This document shows positions 17,330 through 26,637 of a stretch of DNA of 62,332 nt, in pieces (positions within the stretch are counted from its first letter, which is position 1; every line of letters begins with the position of its first letter). Source of the stretch: Ignavibacteriales bacterium (GTDB taxonomy: Bacteria > Bacteroidota > Ignavibacteria > Ignavibacteriales > Melioribacteraceae); contig JAGUYK010000025.1 of NCBI GenBank assembly GCA_020061355.1, forward strand, positions 111,815 to 174,146. Reading direction: 5' to 3'. Both the position numbers and the translations under genes were made by a program. A model generated the notes under the pieces. That model was not told the DNA's origin. It ran no database searches and saw nothing but the letters and a program-made list of their open reading frames with translations.

Positions 17330-18817
17330 ATGGCTAACAATCTTCCAAATTCAAATAGTTCCGAACAAATAGGCGGACAGCCGAATTATTCCTTTGCTCT
17401 TTCAATCCTAACCACATTGTTTTTCATGTGGGGTTTTATCACTTGCTTGAATGATATTCTAATTCCCCATCTCAAAGCAGTATTTACACTTAATTACACT
17501 CAAGTAATGTTAATACAATTCAGTTTTTTTACTGCGTATGCAATTGTCTCACTCCCCTCGGGTATACTGGTTGAGAAGATAGGTTATAAAAACGGAATAG
17601 TAATCGGATTGGTTATTGCAGGTATCGGATGTCTATTATTCTATCCGGCAGCAGGATATCAATCTTATATTATGTTCCTCTTGGCACTATTTATTCTTGC
17701 AGCAGGGATTACGCTTCTTCAGGTTGCCGCTAATCCTTACGTTGCTATTCTAGGTAAACCAGAAACCTCATCAAGCAGATTAAATCTTACGCAGGCATTC
17801 AATTCGCTAGGAACAACGATCGCACCTATATTCGGTTCAATTTTAATTCTTTCATTAACTGTTAAATCCAGTGAAGAACTATCTAAAATGAATTCTTCGG
17901 AATTATCGGCTTATAAATTAACTGAAGCAGGTGCTGTACAGGCGCCGTATATTGGTTTGGCTCTCGCCCTTTTCATCATTGCTGCAATTTTTGCTGTTAT
18001 TAAACTTCCTAAAGTCGAAGCGGCGGTATCAGATTCAAATAATTCTTCAAATGGAACTGTGAAGGAAAATAAAAGTGCCTGGGGCTATAAACATCTGGTA
18101 TTAGGTGCAATCGCAATCTTTGTATATGTAGGTGGCGAAGTATCAATCGGCAGCTTCCTGGTAAACTACCTGGGCCAGCCTTATATCGCCGGACTACCTG
18201 AAAGCGAAGCAGGCAAATATGTCGCTCTCTATTGGGGCGGCGCAATGGTGGGAAGATTTTTCGGCTCTATCACTATGTCCGGTATGACTGATAATAGAAA
18301 AAGAAATTTCTACTTAGGATTAGTATTTATACTTGCCCTCGTTCTTGCTTTGTATGTTACACAGGAGTATAAAAACTTAAGTCAGTTTACAATATTCGGA
18401 TTTAATAAGACATTAATTTTCATGTTTTTTGTACTTATAAACTTTTTTGCATTCAAACTTGCAATGCCAAAACCAGGAAGGACATTAGCGGTCCTGGCAA
18501 TTTTTGCAGCCTCATTGGTTGTTATTTCGATGTTAACTTACGGTGAAGTTGCAATGTGGACAATTCTGGCAGTCGGATTATTCAACTCAATAATGTTCCC
18601 TACAATTTTTACATTAGCCATTAAAGGTCTTGGAAAACACACGGGACAGGGTTCGGGAATTTTATGTACCGCAATCGTAGGGGGAGCTTTACTTCCGGTA
18701 TTACAGGGATTTTTTGCCGATAATATTGGAATTCATCATGCATTCTTCGTCCCGGTATTATGTTATGTTTATATCGCTTATTATGGATTCAAGGGACATA
18801 AAATTGTGACTGCTTGA
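17330..18817 (+). CDS. MFS sugar transporter, FucP/GluP (glucose/galactose) family
   Basis: The protein has 495 residues and about 12 transmembrane helices. Family landmarks are '[19 protein letters not shown]' at helix 1, '[16 protein letters not shown]', '[17 protein letters not shown]', and '[20 protein letters not shown]' on the cytoplasmic side. Members of this group (FucP, GluP, glucose/galactose transporters) are H+-coupled hexose importers. The gene lies between a GH3 beta-glucosidase and a ROK sugar kinase, and so probably moves the glucose released in the periplasm into the cytoplasm. A GGAG ribosome binding site precedes the ATG. This is the second sugar importer in the locus, besides the SSS symporter at 1834. 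Confidence 0.93.
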   Translation: MANNLPNSNSSEQIGGQPNYSFALSILTTLFFMWGFITCLNDILIPHLKAVFTLNYTQVMLIQFSFFTAYAIVSLPSGILVEKIGYKNGIVIGLVIAGIGCLLFYPAAGYQSYIMFLLALFILAAGITLLQVAANPYVAILGKPETSSSRLNLTQAFNSLGTTIAPIFGSILILSLTVKSSEELSKMNSSELSAYKLTEAGAVQAPYIGLALALFIIAAIFAVIKLPKVEAAVSDSNNSSNGTVKENKSAWGYKHLVLGAIAIFVYVGGEVSIGSFLVNYLGQPYIAGLPESEAGKYVALYWGGAMVGRFFGSITMSGMTDNRKRNFYLGLVFILALVLALYVTQEYKNLSQFTIFGFNKTLIFMFFVLINFFAFKLAMPKPGRTLAVLAIFAASLVVISMLTYGEVAMWTILAVGLFNSIMFPTIFTLAIKGLGKHTGQGSGILCTAIVGGALLPVLQGFFADNIGIHHAFFVPVLCYVYIAYYGFKGHKIVTA

Positions 18818-18863
18818 TAAAATGATTGAATAAATAATTGTTAATTAAAGTGAATTGTCCAAA

Positions 18864-19832
18864 ATGAAAAAAACTAATCTAACTGTTGGTATCGACGTAG
18901 GCGGAACAAATACCTCCTTTGGATTTGTGTCTGATGACGGTAAAATAGTTTTTGAAAAATCTATTCCTACATTTGCTGAACAATCAGCCGAACAATTATT
19001 CTCACGATTGTTTAAGGAAGTTGATAGTTCGTATAAAAAACTGGCTAATAAGTATAACCTTGCTGGAATTGGTATCGGTGCACCGAATGCCAATTATTAC
19101 AAAGGTACTGTTGAATTACCTCCGAATCTTAATTGGGGAACTGTAAATGTTATTAAACTAATAAAAAAATATTCTTTACTCCCGGCGGTAATTACGAACG
19201 ATGCTAATGCGGCAGCTATTGGGGAAATGCTTTTCGGGGCTGCCAAAGAGATGAAAAACTTTATCGTGATAACACTTGGTACAGGTCTGGGCAGTGGAAT
19301 TGTTGTTAATGGAGAATTAGTATACGGACACGATGGATTTGCCGGGGAGATCGGTCATACAATTGTCAACCCAAACGGCCGGGATTGCGGATGTGGAAGA
19401 AGAGGATGCCTTGAAACATATGCCTCTGCAACCGGAATCTGCAGAACGGTATTTGAGTTAATCTGTAACACCAACCTTGAGAGCATTTTACGAAAAAAGA
19501 ATTATCAAGACCTTAATGCCAGACAGATTTCGGATGCGGCAAAGAAAGGGGACAAATTAGCCCTTGAAGCTTTTGATTATACTGCAAAAGTACTTGGTTT
19601 AAAACTTGCCGATTCTGTAGCTCATCTAAGTCCGCAAGCAATAATACTTTTTGGCGGACTCGCATTAGCCGGAGAACTGATAATAAAGCCGACAAAAACA
19701 TATATGGAAAATTACTTATTAAATATTTTCAAAGGAAAAGTGAAAATTCTTCCTTCAAAATTGCCGGGTAACTATGCAGCTATTCTGGGTGCCGGCGCAT
19801 TAATATGGAATGAATTGAAAAAGGTCAAATGA
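18864..19832 (+). CDS. ROK-family sugar kinase (probable glucokinase)
   Basis: I place the start at ATG 18864; an in-frame TTG at 18855 would add three residues without a better ribosome site. The 322-residue product has the ROK phosphate loop 'GIDVGGTNTSFG' (9-20), the catalytic base Asp113 in 'TNDANAAAIGE', and 'GTGLGSGIVVNGELVYGHDGFAGEIGH' in outline with Glu162 and His165. The zinc-binding cluster 'CGCGRRGCLE' (Cys175, Cys177, Cys182) is also present. The zinc motif argues for a catalytic kinase, and there is no N-terminal winged-helix DNA-binding domain, so it is not a NagC/XylR-type repressor. Context suggests it phosphorylates the glucose imported by the adjacent MFS carrier. It is cytoplasmic. 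Confidence 0.92.
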   Translation: MKKTNLTVGIDVGGTNTSFGFVSDDGKIVFEKSIPTFAEQSAEQLFSRLFKEVDSSYKKLANKYNLAGIGIGAPNANYYKGTVELPPNLNWGTVNVIKLIKKYSLLPAVITNDANAAAIGEMLFGAAKEMKNFIVITLGTGLGSGIVVNGELVYGHDGFAGEIGHTIVNPNGRDCGCGRRGCLETYASATGICRTVFELICNTNLESILRKKNYQDLNARQISDAAKKGDKLALEAFDYTAKVLGLKLADSVAHLSPQAIILFGGLALAGELIIKPTKTYMENYLLNIFKGKVKILPSKLPGNYAAILGAGALIWNELKKVK

Positions 19833-19895
19833 ATTTTTACTGGAAATTTTTCCGATATTAATTAGCAGCAAAAAATTAATTTCCCGGGAGCAATC

Positions 19896-22103
19896 ATGAA
19901 AAAAATAATTATTCTCTTTTTGTTTTATTCACTTACCATAGCTCAAAACAAATCGGTTGAGGAAAGGATAGATTCTGTTTTAGTGTTGATGACACTTGAC
20001 GAAAAAGTGGGGCAGCTGGTTCAGTATAGCGGAGGCTGGGATACAGGGACACAAACCGTTAGACCGAGTGAAGCGCATGAAAAATTAATAATCATGGGGA
20101 AAGTCGGTTCCTTCCTTAATGTTTTCGGAACTGAATCGACCCATAGGTTACAGAAAATTGCTGTGGAGCAATCGCGATTGAAAATTCCGCTTATATTCGG
20201 TCTGGACGTAATTCACGGATTTAGATCTATATTTCCTGTTCCTCTTGCCGAAGCTTGTACCTGGGAACCTGAATTAGTCGAACAATCGGCACGATGGCAG
20301 GCAATAGAAGCAGCTTCAACAGGATTGCACTGGACTTTCAATCCAATGGTCGATATTGCAAGAGATCCACGATGGGGAAGAATTGTTGAAGGTAGCGGAG
20401 AAGATCCCTATTTAGGTTCTTTAATGGCAAGAGCTAGGGTAATTGGATACCAAGGGAAAAAACTCTCTGATAATAATTCTATTGTTGCTTGTGCCAAGCA
20501 CTTTGCCGGTTATGGTGGTGCAGAAGGTGGGCGAGATTATAATACTGTAGATATTTCTGAACGTACATTTAGAGAAGTTTTTTTAAAACCATTTCATGCT
20601 GCCGTCGAAGCCGGAGTTGGTACTCTGATGAGTTCATTCAATGAGATAGGCGGAGTCCCGCAATCGGGATGTCGTTTTCTTCTTACTGACATCCTTAGAA
20701 ATGAATGGGGTTTTAAAGGATTTGTGGTTAGCGACTGGAATTCAGTCGGAGAGTTGATCCCTCATGGTGTAGCAAAAAACCTTGAAGAAGCGGCTCAGAT
20801 AGGACTTGAAGCTGGTGTTGATATGGATATGGAAGCAAGTGCATATTATAATCATTTGGCTGATTTAGTTAACCGTGGAAAGGTCAGTTTAGATATCTTA
20901 AATGAAAGTGTAAAAAGAATACTGAGAATCAAATTTTACCTCGGTTTGTTTGACGATCCTTTTAAGTATTGCGATACAGACCTCGAGAAAAAAACTATAC
21001 TGAATAAAGAAATAGTAAACGCAACTCGGGAAGTTGCAAAAAGATCGGTTGTATTACTGAAGAATGAAAATTATTTACTCCCTTTAAGTAAAGAGATCTC
21101 TAAAATTGCTGTTCTTGGTCCATTAGCTAATTCCAAAGATGATCCATTAGGTCCCTGGGCGGCACAGGGAAAACCTGAAGATGTTGTAACAGTTGTAGAA
21201 GGATTAAAAAACAAGTTGGGAAATAGAACTGAAATTATATATGAAGAAGGATGCAAGATAGACGGGAACTCGAAGGAGGGTTTTTCCAAAGCAGTGGAAG
21301 CCGCCAAAAATGCAGATGTTGTGATTATGTGTGTTGGTGAATCAAGAGGAATGAGCGCAGAAGCAAGATCGCGGGCTTATCTTGATTTACCAGGAGTTCA
21401 GGAGGACTTTGTTAAAGAGATTCATAAAACTGGAAAACCGATTGTAGTTGTTCTAATGAATGGAAGACCACTTACAATAAATTGGATAAATGAAAACATT
21501 TCATCAATTCTGGAAACATGGTTCCTCGGAATTCAATCAGGTAATGCAATTGCTGATATTTTATTCGGTGATTATAATCCCAGCGGTAAACTGACTACAA
21601 CCTTTCCAAGGTATGTCGGTCAGGTACCCATCTATTATAATCATAAAATGACGGGCAGACCGTATGACAAATCAAATTTCTACACTTCGTATTATCTTGA
21701 CCTTGAAAACAGTCCTCTTTATCCTTTCGGATACGGACTTAGTTATACAACATTCAAATATTCCGACTTGACTTTATCTCAAAACAAAATGAACATTAAT
21801 GAATCTATAACTGTAAGTGTGAATGTTACCAACTCAGGTAAGTATGAAGGTGAAGAAGTTGTTCAGCTTTATATTCGTGATCTCGTAGGAAGTGTTACCC
21901 GTCCTGTTAAGGAACTTAAAGATTTTAGAAAAATTATTTTAAAACCGGGAGAGACAAAAAAAGTTGAATTTATAATTACAGAGGATAAACTGAAATTTTA
22001 TGATATTAATATGGACTATGTTTCGGAACCGGGAGACTTCAAGGTATTCGTCGGTACCAATTCCGAAGAAGTTCTTGAATCCTCTTTTATGCTTATAAAG
22101 TAA
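19896..22103 (+). CDS. bglX: GH3 periplasmic beta-glucosidase, BglX type
   Basis: The protein has 735 residues with a signal peptide ending at about 16 ('SLTIAQN'). The N-terminal barrel carries 'VIHGFRSIFPVPLAEA', 'DIARDPRWGRIVEGSGEDPYLG' in outline, 'CAKHFAGYGGAEGGRDY' and the nucleophile Asp280 in 'FVVSDWNSVGEL'. These match the BglX subgroup closely and differ from the GH3 enzyme at 15056. The C-terminal sandwich and Fn3 domain are complete ('PFGYGLSYTTFKYSD', final 'FMLIK'). It probably hydrolyses cello- or laminari-oligosaccharides to glucose in the periplasm. A CGGGAG ribosome site precedes the start at 19896. The 63-nt gap from the ROK gene has no terminator. Confidence 0.93.
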   Translation: MKKIIILFLFYSLTIAQNKSVEERIDSVLVLMTLDEKVGQLVQYSGGWDTGTQTVRPSEAHEKLIIMGKVGSFLNVFGTESTHRLQKIAVEQSRLKIPLIFGLDVIHGFRSIFPVPLAEACTWEPELVEQSARWQAIEAASTGLHWTFNPMVDIARDPRWGRIVEGSGEDPYLGSLMARARVIGYQGKKLSDNNSIVACAKHFAGYGGAEGGRDYNTVDISERTFREVFLKPFHAAVEAGVGTLMSSFNEIGGVPQSGCRFLLTDILRNEWGFKGFVVSDWNSVGELIPHGVAKNLEEAAQIGLEAGVDMDMEASAYYNHLADLVNRGKVSLDILNESVKRILRIKFYLGLFDDPFKYCDTDLEKKTILNKEIVNATREVAKRSVVLLKNENYLLPLSKEISKIAVLGPLANSKDDPLGPWAAQGKPEDVVTVVEGLKNKLGNRTEIIYEEGCKIDGNSKEGFSKAVEAAKNADVVIMCVGESRGMSAEARSRAYLDLPGVQEDFVKEIHKTGKPIVVVLMNGRPLTINWINENISSILETWFLGIQSGNAIADILFGDYNPSGKLTTTFPRYVGQVPIYYNHKMTGRPYDKSNFYTSYYLDLENSPLYPFGYGLSYTTFKYSDLTLSQNKMNINESITVSVNVTNSGKYEGEEVVQLYIRDLVGSVTRPVKELKDFRKIILKPGETKKVEFIITEDKLKFYDINMDYVSEPGDFKVFVGTNSEEVLESSFMLIK

Positions 22104-22116
22104 ACTATAATTCAGT

Positions 22117-22866
22117 ATGAAAAGTAGAAAAGTTAGGACACTAGGATTTTCGTATTCAGTTTTTTATTCGCTCCTTTTATTTCTCTTAGTAACAAATGTA
22201 ATTTACACTCAGGAGCAGAAACAATTTGAAAAAAGATTCGAAGGGATCTATAAGGAAGAAGTTGAGTTAAATTATCTCCTATATTTTCCAAAGGATTATT
22301 CAGAGGATAAAAGTTTCCCTTTGCTTCTCTTCCTTCACGGCGCAGGTGAACGGGGAAATGATTTGAATCTTGTCAAGAAACATGGTCCTTCCAAACTAAT
22401 TGAGGAAGGAAAGGACTTCCCGTTTGTTGTTGCTTTACCTCAATGTCCGACCGATAAAAGATGGAATACAAAAGCACTGATTGCACTCATTTATGAGATT
22501 ATTTCTAATTACAAAATTGATGAAGATAGAATTTATGTAACAGGATTAAGTATGGGCGGCAACGGTACATGGAGGCTTGCAACTGAAATAGCAAACCGTC
22601 TTGCAGCTATAATCCCCATCTGCGGTTGGGGCGATCCTTTTGATATTTGTTCAATCGGGAATCTCCCCGTTTGGACATTCCATGGGGCTAAAGATTTTAT
22701 TGTACCTGTAACAAGCTCACAAGTGTTAGTCGATAGACTAAAATACTGCAAAGGGAATGCTAAAATTACTATTTACCCTGAAGCAGGTCATGACTCATGG
22801 ACTGAAACTTATAATAATCCCGAGATATATGAATGGTTGTTAAGTCATTCTAAAAGTCAAAGGTAA
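22117..22866 (+). CDS. Secreted alpha/beta-hydrolase, esterase/phospholipase-carboxylesterase-like
   Basis: The protein has 249 residues with an N-terminal hydrophobic segment (about 12-29) that acts as a signal peptide or anchor. The oxyanion region is 'LLLFLHGAGERG' (about 69-80). The nucleophile elbow is GLSMGG with Ser145, and the remaining triad residues are Asp193 ('FHGAKDFIVP') and His225 ('EAGHDSW'). The fold and motifs resemble the dienelactone-hydrolase-like and prolyl-oligopeptidase-like esterases often found in polysaccharide loci, where they remove acyl groups. The substrate cannot be decided from sequence. It sits 13 nt after bglX and 3 nt before the GH5 gene, within the operon. 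Confidence 0.85.
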   Translation: MKSRKVRTLGFSYSVFYSLLLFLLVTNVIYTQEQKQFEKRFEGIYKEEVELNYLLYFPKDYSEDKSFPLLLFLHGAGERGNDLNLVKKHGPSKLIEEGKDFPFVVALPQCPTDKRWNTKALIALIYEIISNYKIDEDRIYVTGLSMGGNGTWRLATEIANRLAAIIPICGWGDPFDICSIGNLPVWTFHGAKDFIVPVTSSQVLVDRLKYCKGNAKITIYPEAGHDSWTETYNNPEIYEWLLSHSKSQR

Positions 22867-22869
22867 CTT

Positions 22870-24087
22870 ATGCCAAGAATATTAAACCTCGTCTTTCTGT
22901 TAATCATTTCTTCAATTACAATATTTTCACAATCGAAAGAGTTTGCCAGAGCACATGGGAAAATAATCCTTGATGCTAATGGAAAAGAAATACTTTTTCG
23001 CGGTACAAATCTTGGCAACTGGCTAAACCCAGAAGGTTACATGTTTCACTTCAAAGATGTTAATTCGTTTAGGTTAATAGATGAACTGTTTAAGGAGTTA
23101 GTTGGCGCAGATGAAACCAGATTATTCTGGAAAAAATTCCGTGATAATTATATAACCAGAAATGACATTCTATATCTAAAAAAACTCGACTTCAATCATT
23201 TACGAGTGCCTTTCAACTTCAAATTGTTTGTTTTAGAAGATCATCCGGAAATATTTATTGAGGAAGGATTTAAGAGATTGGATGATGTCATCAACTGGTG
23301 TGAAGAGGCAGATCTGTATGTAATACTCGACCTTCATGCTGCACCCGGTGGCCAAACAGGTGATAACATTGACGATAGCTGGGGTTATCCATATCTAATG
23401 GAAAATGAAACTGCCCGGCAGACAACAATTCTGCTATGGAAGAAAATTGCTGAAAGGTATAAGGATAAGAAGATTATTCTTGGTTACGACCTGCTTAACG
23501 AGCCAATAGCTCATTTCTTTGAAAATAAGGAAAAGTTGAATTTAGAGTTAGAACCACTCTATAAAAGGATTGTCTCTGCAATAAGAGAAGTTGATAAAAA
23601 CCATATAATATTTTTAGGCGGGGCGCAGTGGAATACAAATTTTGATGTTTTCGGTGAACCATTTGATGAAAATCTCGTTTATACTTTTCATAAATACTGG
23701 ATGCCCCCAGTTCAGGATGAAATACAGGCTTACATTAATTTCCGTGAAAAGTATAATGTGCCAATTTGGATGGGGGAATCGGGGGAAAATGAGGATAAGT
23801 GGATTGAATCGTTTAGAATATTGTTAGAGAATAATAATATCGGATGGAGTTTCTGGCCATACAAAAAAATGGACTCAACCCGTGGAATAGTTTCTTTCCC
23901 TAAAACTGAAGAGTGGGATGCTGTAATTAAATATGCAGAAAGCTCAAGAAAAAATTTTGAAGAAATAAGAAAGAACAAACCCTCCCGCGAAACTGTTTTG
24001 AAAGCTTTGGATGCATTATTATATAATATACTTTTTAAGAATTGTTCTATTAATTATGGTTATCTCAATTCTCTTGGAATAAAATAA
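22870..24087 (+). CDS. GH5 endo/exo-beta-glucanase
   Basis: The protein has 405 residues with a signal peptide to about residue 21. The GH5 barrel starts at 'GKEILFRGTNLGNWL' (about 38-52). 'FNHLRVPF' and 'VILDLHAAPGGQ' (about 151-162) are typical conserved strands. The acid/base is Glu211 in 'LLNEP', and the nucleophile is Glu303 in 'WMGESGEN'. 'GTNLGNWL' and 'HAAPGGQ' resemble the exo-beta-1,3-glucanase/endoglucanase subfamilies rather than mannanases. After the barrel (about 360-405) a short tail has no recognised domain and no T9SS signal, so the enzyme is probably periplasmic. It may cleave oligosaccharides delivered by the TonB receptor before the GH3 enzymes act. Confidence 0.92.
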   Translation: MPRILNLVFLLIISSITIFSQSKEFARAHGKIILDANGKEILFRGTNLGNWLNPEGYMFHFKDVNSFRLIDELFKELVGADETRLFWKKFRDNYITRNDILYLKKLDFNHLRVPFNFKLFVLEDHPEIFIEEGFKRLDDVINWCEEADLYVILDLHAAPGGQTGDNIDDSWGYPYLMENETARQTTILLWKKIAERYKDKKIILGYDLLNEPIAHFFENKEKLNLELEPLYKRIVSAIREVDKNHIIFLGGAQWNTNFDVFGEPFDENLVYTFHKYWMPPVQDEIQAYINFREKYNVPIWMGESGENEDKWIESFRILLENNNIGWSFWPYKKMDSTRGIVSFPKTEEWDAVIKYAESSRKNFEEIRKNKPSRETVLKALDALLYNILFKNCSINYGYLNSLGIK

Positions 24088-24128
24088 ATGCTCATCCCAA
24101 TTGCTATTAATAGATAATCGAGGATTAA

Positions 24129-26609
24129 ATGAAAAATCTTTTAATACTGGTATTTATTTCCTTTTCAATTTTTGCTCAATCCATGCCTTATAAAAATCCC
24201 GATATATCAGTTGAGGAAAGAGTAAATGATCTGCTTTCGAGATTAACACTAAAAGAAAAAATCGATCTGCTTGGTGGTACCGGATTTGCTACAAAATCAA
24301 TTGACCGGCTCGGAATTCCTGAATTAAGAATGGCAGATGGACCGGTTGGTGTACGGTGGGGTGAATCAACAGCTTTTCCCGTATCTATTGCTATGGCTGC
24401 AACATGGGATCCGGTTCTTGTCAAAGGAATAGGAAGTGCAATCGGTAGAGAAACAAAAGGAAAAGCTAGACATGTGATACTTGGTCCATGTGTTAATATT
24501 GCCCGGTTTCCTATGGGCGGTAGAAATTTTGAAAGTTTTGGCGAAGATCCATATCTGGCCTCCAGAATGACAGTAAATTATATCGACGGGGTTCAGAGTG
24601 AAGGAGTAGCCGCAACGGTAAAACATTTTGCCGCGAATAATCAGGAACACGAAAGAATGTTTGTTGATGTGTTAGTCAGTGAACGTGCATTAAATGAGAT
24701 TTATTTTCCGGCATTTAAGGCAGCAGTAACCGAAGCAGAAGTTATGTGTGTAATGTCATCTTATAATAAAGTCAATAATCATTTTGCCAGCGAGAATGAT
24801 AACCTGCTAATAAATAAGCTTAAAAAGGAGTGGGCTTTCAATGGACTTGTAATGAGCGATTGGGGAGCCGTTCATTCATACTTACCAACTATAAAAGGCG
24901 GATTAGATCTTGAAATGCCTTTTGGTAAATTTATGAATCAAGAAAGTATACTAAAAGAATTGGATAATGGTGAAATCAGTTTAGAAACAATCAACAAGAA
25001 AGTTGAACGAATTCTTAGTGTGATTATTAAACTTGGATTGCTCGATTCAGAAGTTTGGAAAGAGAACAGTAAACTGGTTAACGGTCCGGAGAATCGGGAA
25101 ATCGCTTACGAAACGTCTCTTGCCTCAATAGTGTTGTTAAAAAATGAAAATAACATTTTGCCCCTTCAGGTGGATAAGATAAAAACAGTTGGTATTATTG
25201 GTCCGAATGCAAAAATAGCCAGAACCGGTGGTGGAGGAAGTTCTCTGGTTTCACCTGTAAATCCAATTACACCTTTAGATGGCTTAAAAAACAAGCTAAA
25301 CAAAGACCTGAAAATTGAATTTGCAGAGGGTGTTCGTCTGGATGGGGATGCAAAAGCAATTCCAGCAGAATTTTTATTTACAGATGAAAAAATGAAAACA
25401 CACGGACTTACCGGTGAATACTTTTCGAACATGAATTTTTCCGGCAAACCGCAGCTTACAAGGATTGATAAAGAAATCGATTTTTGGTGGCATGGTGGCA
25501 GTCCGGCAAAAAATATTGGCGAGAATAATTTCACAGTTAGATGGACTGGGTATCTTAAAGCACCTATTACTGGAGAATATGAGATAAATATTGCAAGTGA
25601 TGACGGAATTAGATTCTACCTGGATGATAATTTACTTATAAATGACTGGTATGACAGGGGAGTCTCTACTAGTAAAACCAATGTTTATCTTGATCAAAAC
25701 AAGATCTATAAAATAAAAATAGAATATTATGAAAATGGAGGTGATGCTGCTTGTATACTTGGTTGGAATACGCCGAATGAAGACTTAATTAATGATGCCC
25801 TTGTTGTTGCAAGAAGATCGGATGTAGTTATTTTATTCGTTGGAACTTCCTACAATTATGAAACAGAAGGACGGGATAGAGAAAATCTTCTACTGCCCAA
25901 TAATCAGGATGAGCTGATTCAGAAAATATCGGAGGTTAATAAAAATGTTGTTGTTGTTCTTTCTACAGGTTCGCCAGTCATTATGAATAGTTGGATCCAT
26001 AAAGTTAATGCAGTTGTGCAGATGTGGTTTGGAGGGGGTGAAGGTGGAAACGCAATTGCCGATGTTCTAATTGGTAATTATAATCCTTCAGGTAAACTCC
26101 CTATTACTTTTCCCAGACGCTGGGAAGATTCTTCACCATTCAGCAGTTATAAATCATTCTCCGGAAGAACCTACTATACAGATGATATTTACGTAGGTTA
26201 CCGTCATTTCGATAAATATGATATTGAACCTTTGTTCCCGTTTGGATTTGGATTATCGTACACAACTTTTGAATACTCAAATCTTAGTATTGCTCAAAAT
26301 GATGATGAGCTGAAAATTAATTTTGATATTGTAAATACGGGTAGTAAAAAAGGAGAAGAAGTTTGTCAATTGTATGCCGGTGTTACAAACTCAAAAATTG
26401 ATCGGCCGGGAAAAGAGCTGAAATCATTCTTGAAAGTTTCATTAGCTCCTGGTGAAAAGAAGCAGGTTGAAATGAGAATTCCCAAAAGCAGTCTTGCATA
26501 TTTTAATAGTCAGACAAGTTCGTGGGAGTTGGAGGAAAACAATTATTCATTAATGGTTGGCAGTTCAGCAATGAATATTTCTCTTAAGAAAGAATTGTAT
26601 ATTAAATAA
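24129..26609 (+). CDS. GH3 beta-glucosidase with inserted PA14 domain
   Basis: The protein has 826 residues with a signal peptide to about 16 ('FSIFAQS'). The GH3 barrel has 'MADGPVGVRWG', 'TVKHFAANNQEHER' and the nucleophile Asp244 in 'LVMSDWGAVHS'. The C-terminal sandwich is interrupted by a PA14 domain (about 424-550; 'GLTGEYFSN', 'GEYEINIASDDGIRFYLDD'), a carbohydrate-binding fold known in a GH3 subgroup, where it shapes the active-site entrance. The Fn3-like end ('FGFGLSYTTFEYS') is intact. This is the third GH3 enzyme of the block and belongs to a different subgroup from the two upstream, suggesting complementary linkage or chain-length preferences. There is no T9SS tail. GAGGATTAA precedes the ATG. 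Confidence 0.93.
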   Translation: MKNLLILVFISFSIFAQSMPYKNPDISVEERVNDLLSRLTLKEKIDLLGGTGFATKSIDRLGIPELRMADGPVGVRWGESTAFPVSIAMAATWDPVLVKGIGSAIGRETKGKARHVILGPCVNIARFPMGGRNFESFGEDPYLASRMTVNYIDGVQSEGVAATVKHFAANNQEHERMFVDVLVSERALNEIYFPAFKAAVTEAEVMCVMSSYNKVNNHFASENDNLLINKLKKEWAFNGLVMSDWGAVHSYLPTIKGGLDLEMPFGKFMNQESILKELDNGEISLETINKKVERILSVIIKLGLLDSEVWKENSKLVNGPENREIAYETSLASIVLLKNENNILPLQVDKIKTVGIIGPNAKIARTGGGGSSLVSPVNPITPLDGLKNKLNKDLKIEFAEGVRLDGDAKAIPAEFLFTDEKMKTHGLTGEYFSNMNFSGKPQLTRIDKEIDFWWHGGSPAKNIGENNFTVRWTGYLKAPITGEYEINIASDDGIRFYLDDNLLINDWYDRGVSTSKTNVYLDQNKIYKIKIEYYENGGDAACILGWNTPNEDLINDALVVARRSDVVILFVGTSYNYETEGRDRENLLLPNNQDELIQKISEVNKNVVVVLSTGSPVIMNSWIHKVNAVVQMWFGGGEGGNAIADVLIGNYNPSGKLPITFPRRWEDSSPFSSYKSFSGRTYYTDDIYVGYRHFDKYDIEPLFPFGFGLSYTTFEYSNLSIAQNDDELKINFDIVNTGSKKGEEVCQLYAGVTNSKIDRPGKELKSFLKVSLAPGEKKQVEMRIPKSSLAYFNSQTSSWELEENNYSLMVGSSAMNISLKKELYIK

Positions 26610-26637
26610 ACATTTCAAAGTAAACGGATAGGTAATT

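Noticed and set aside
18864..19832. ROK-family transcriptional repressor
   Set aside because: No N-terminal winged-helix domain; the kinase base Asp113 and the zinc cluster are intact.
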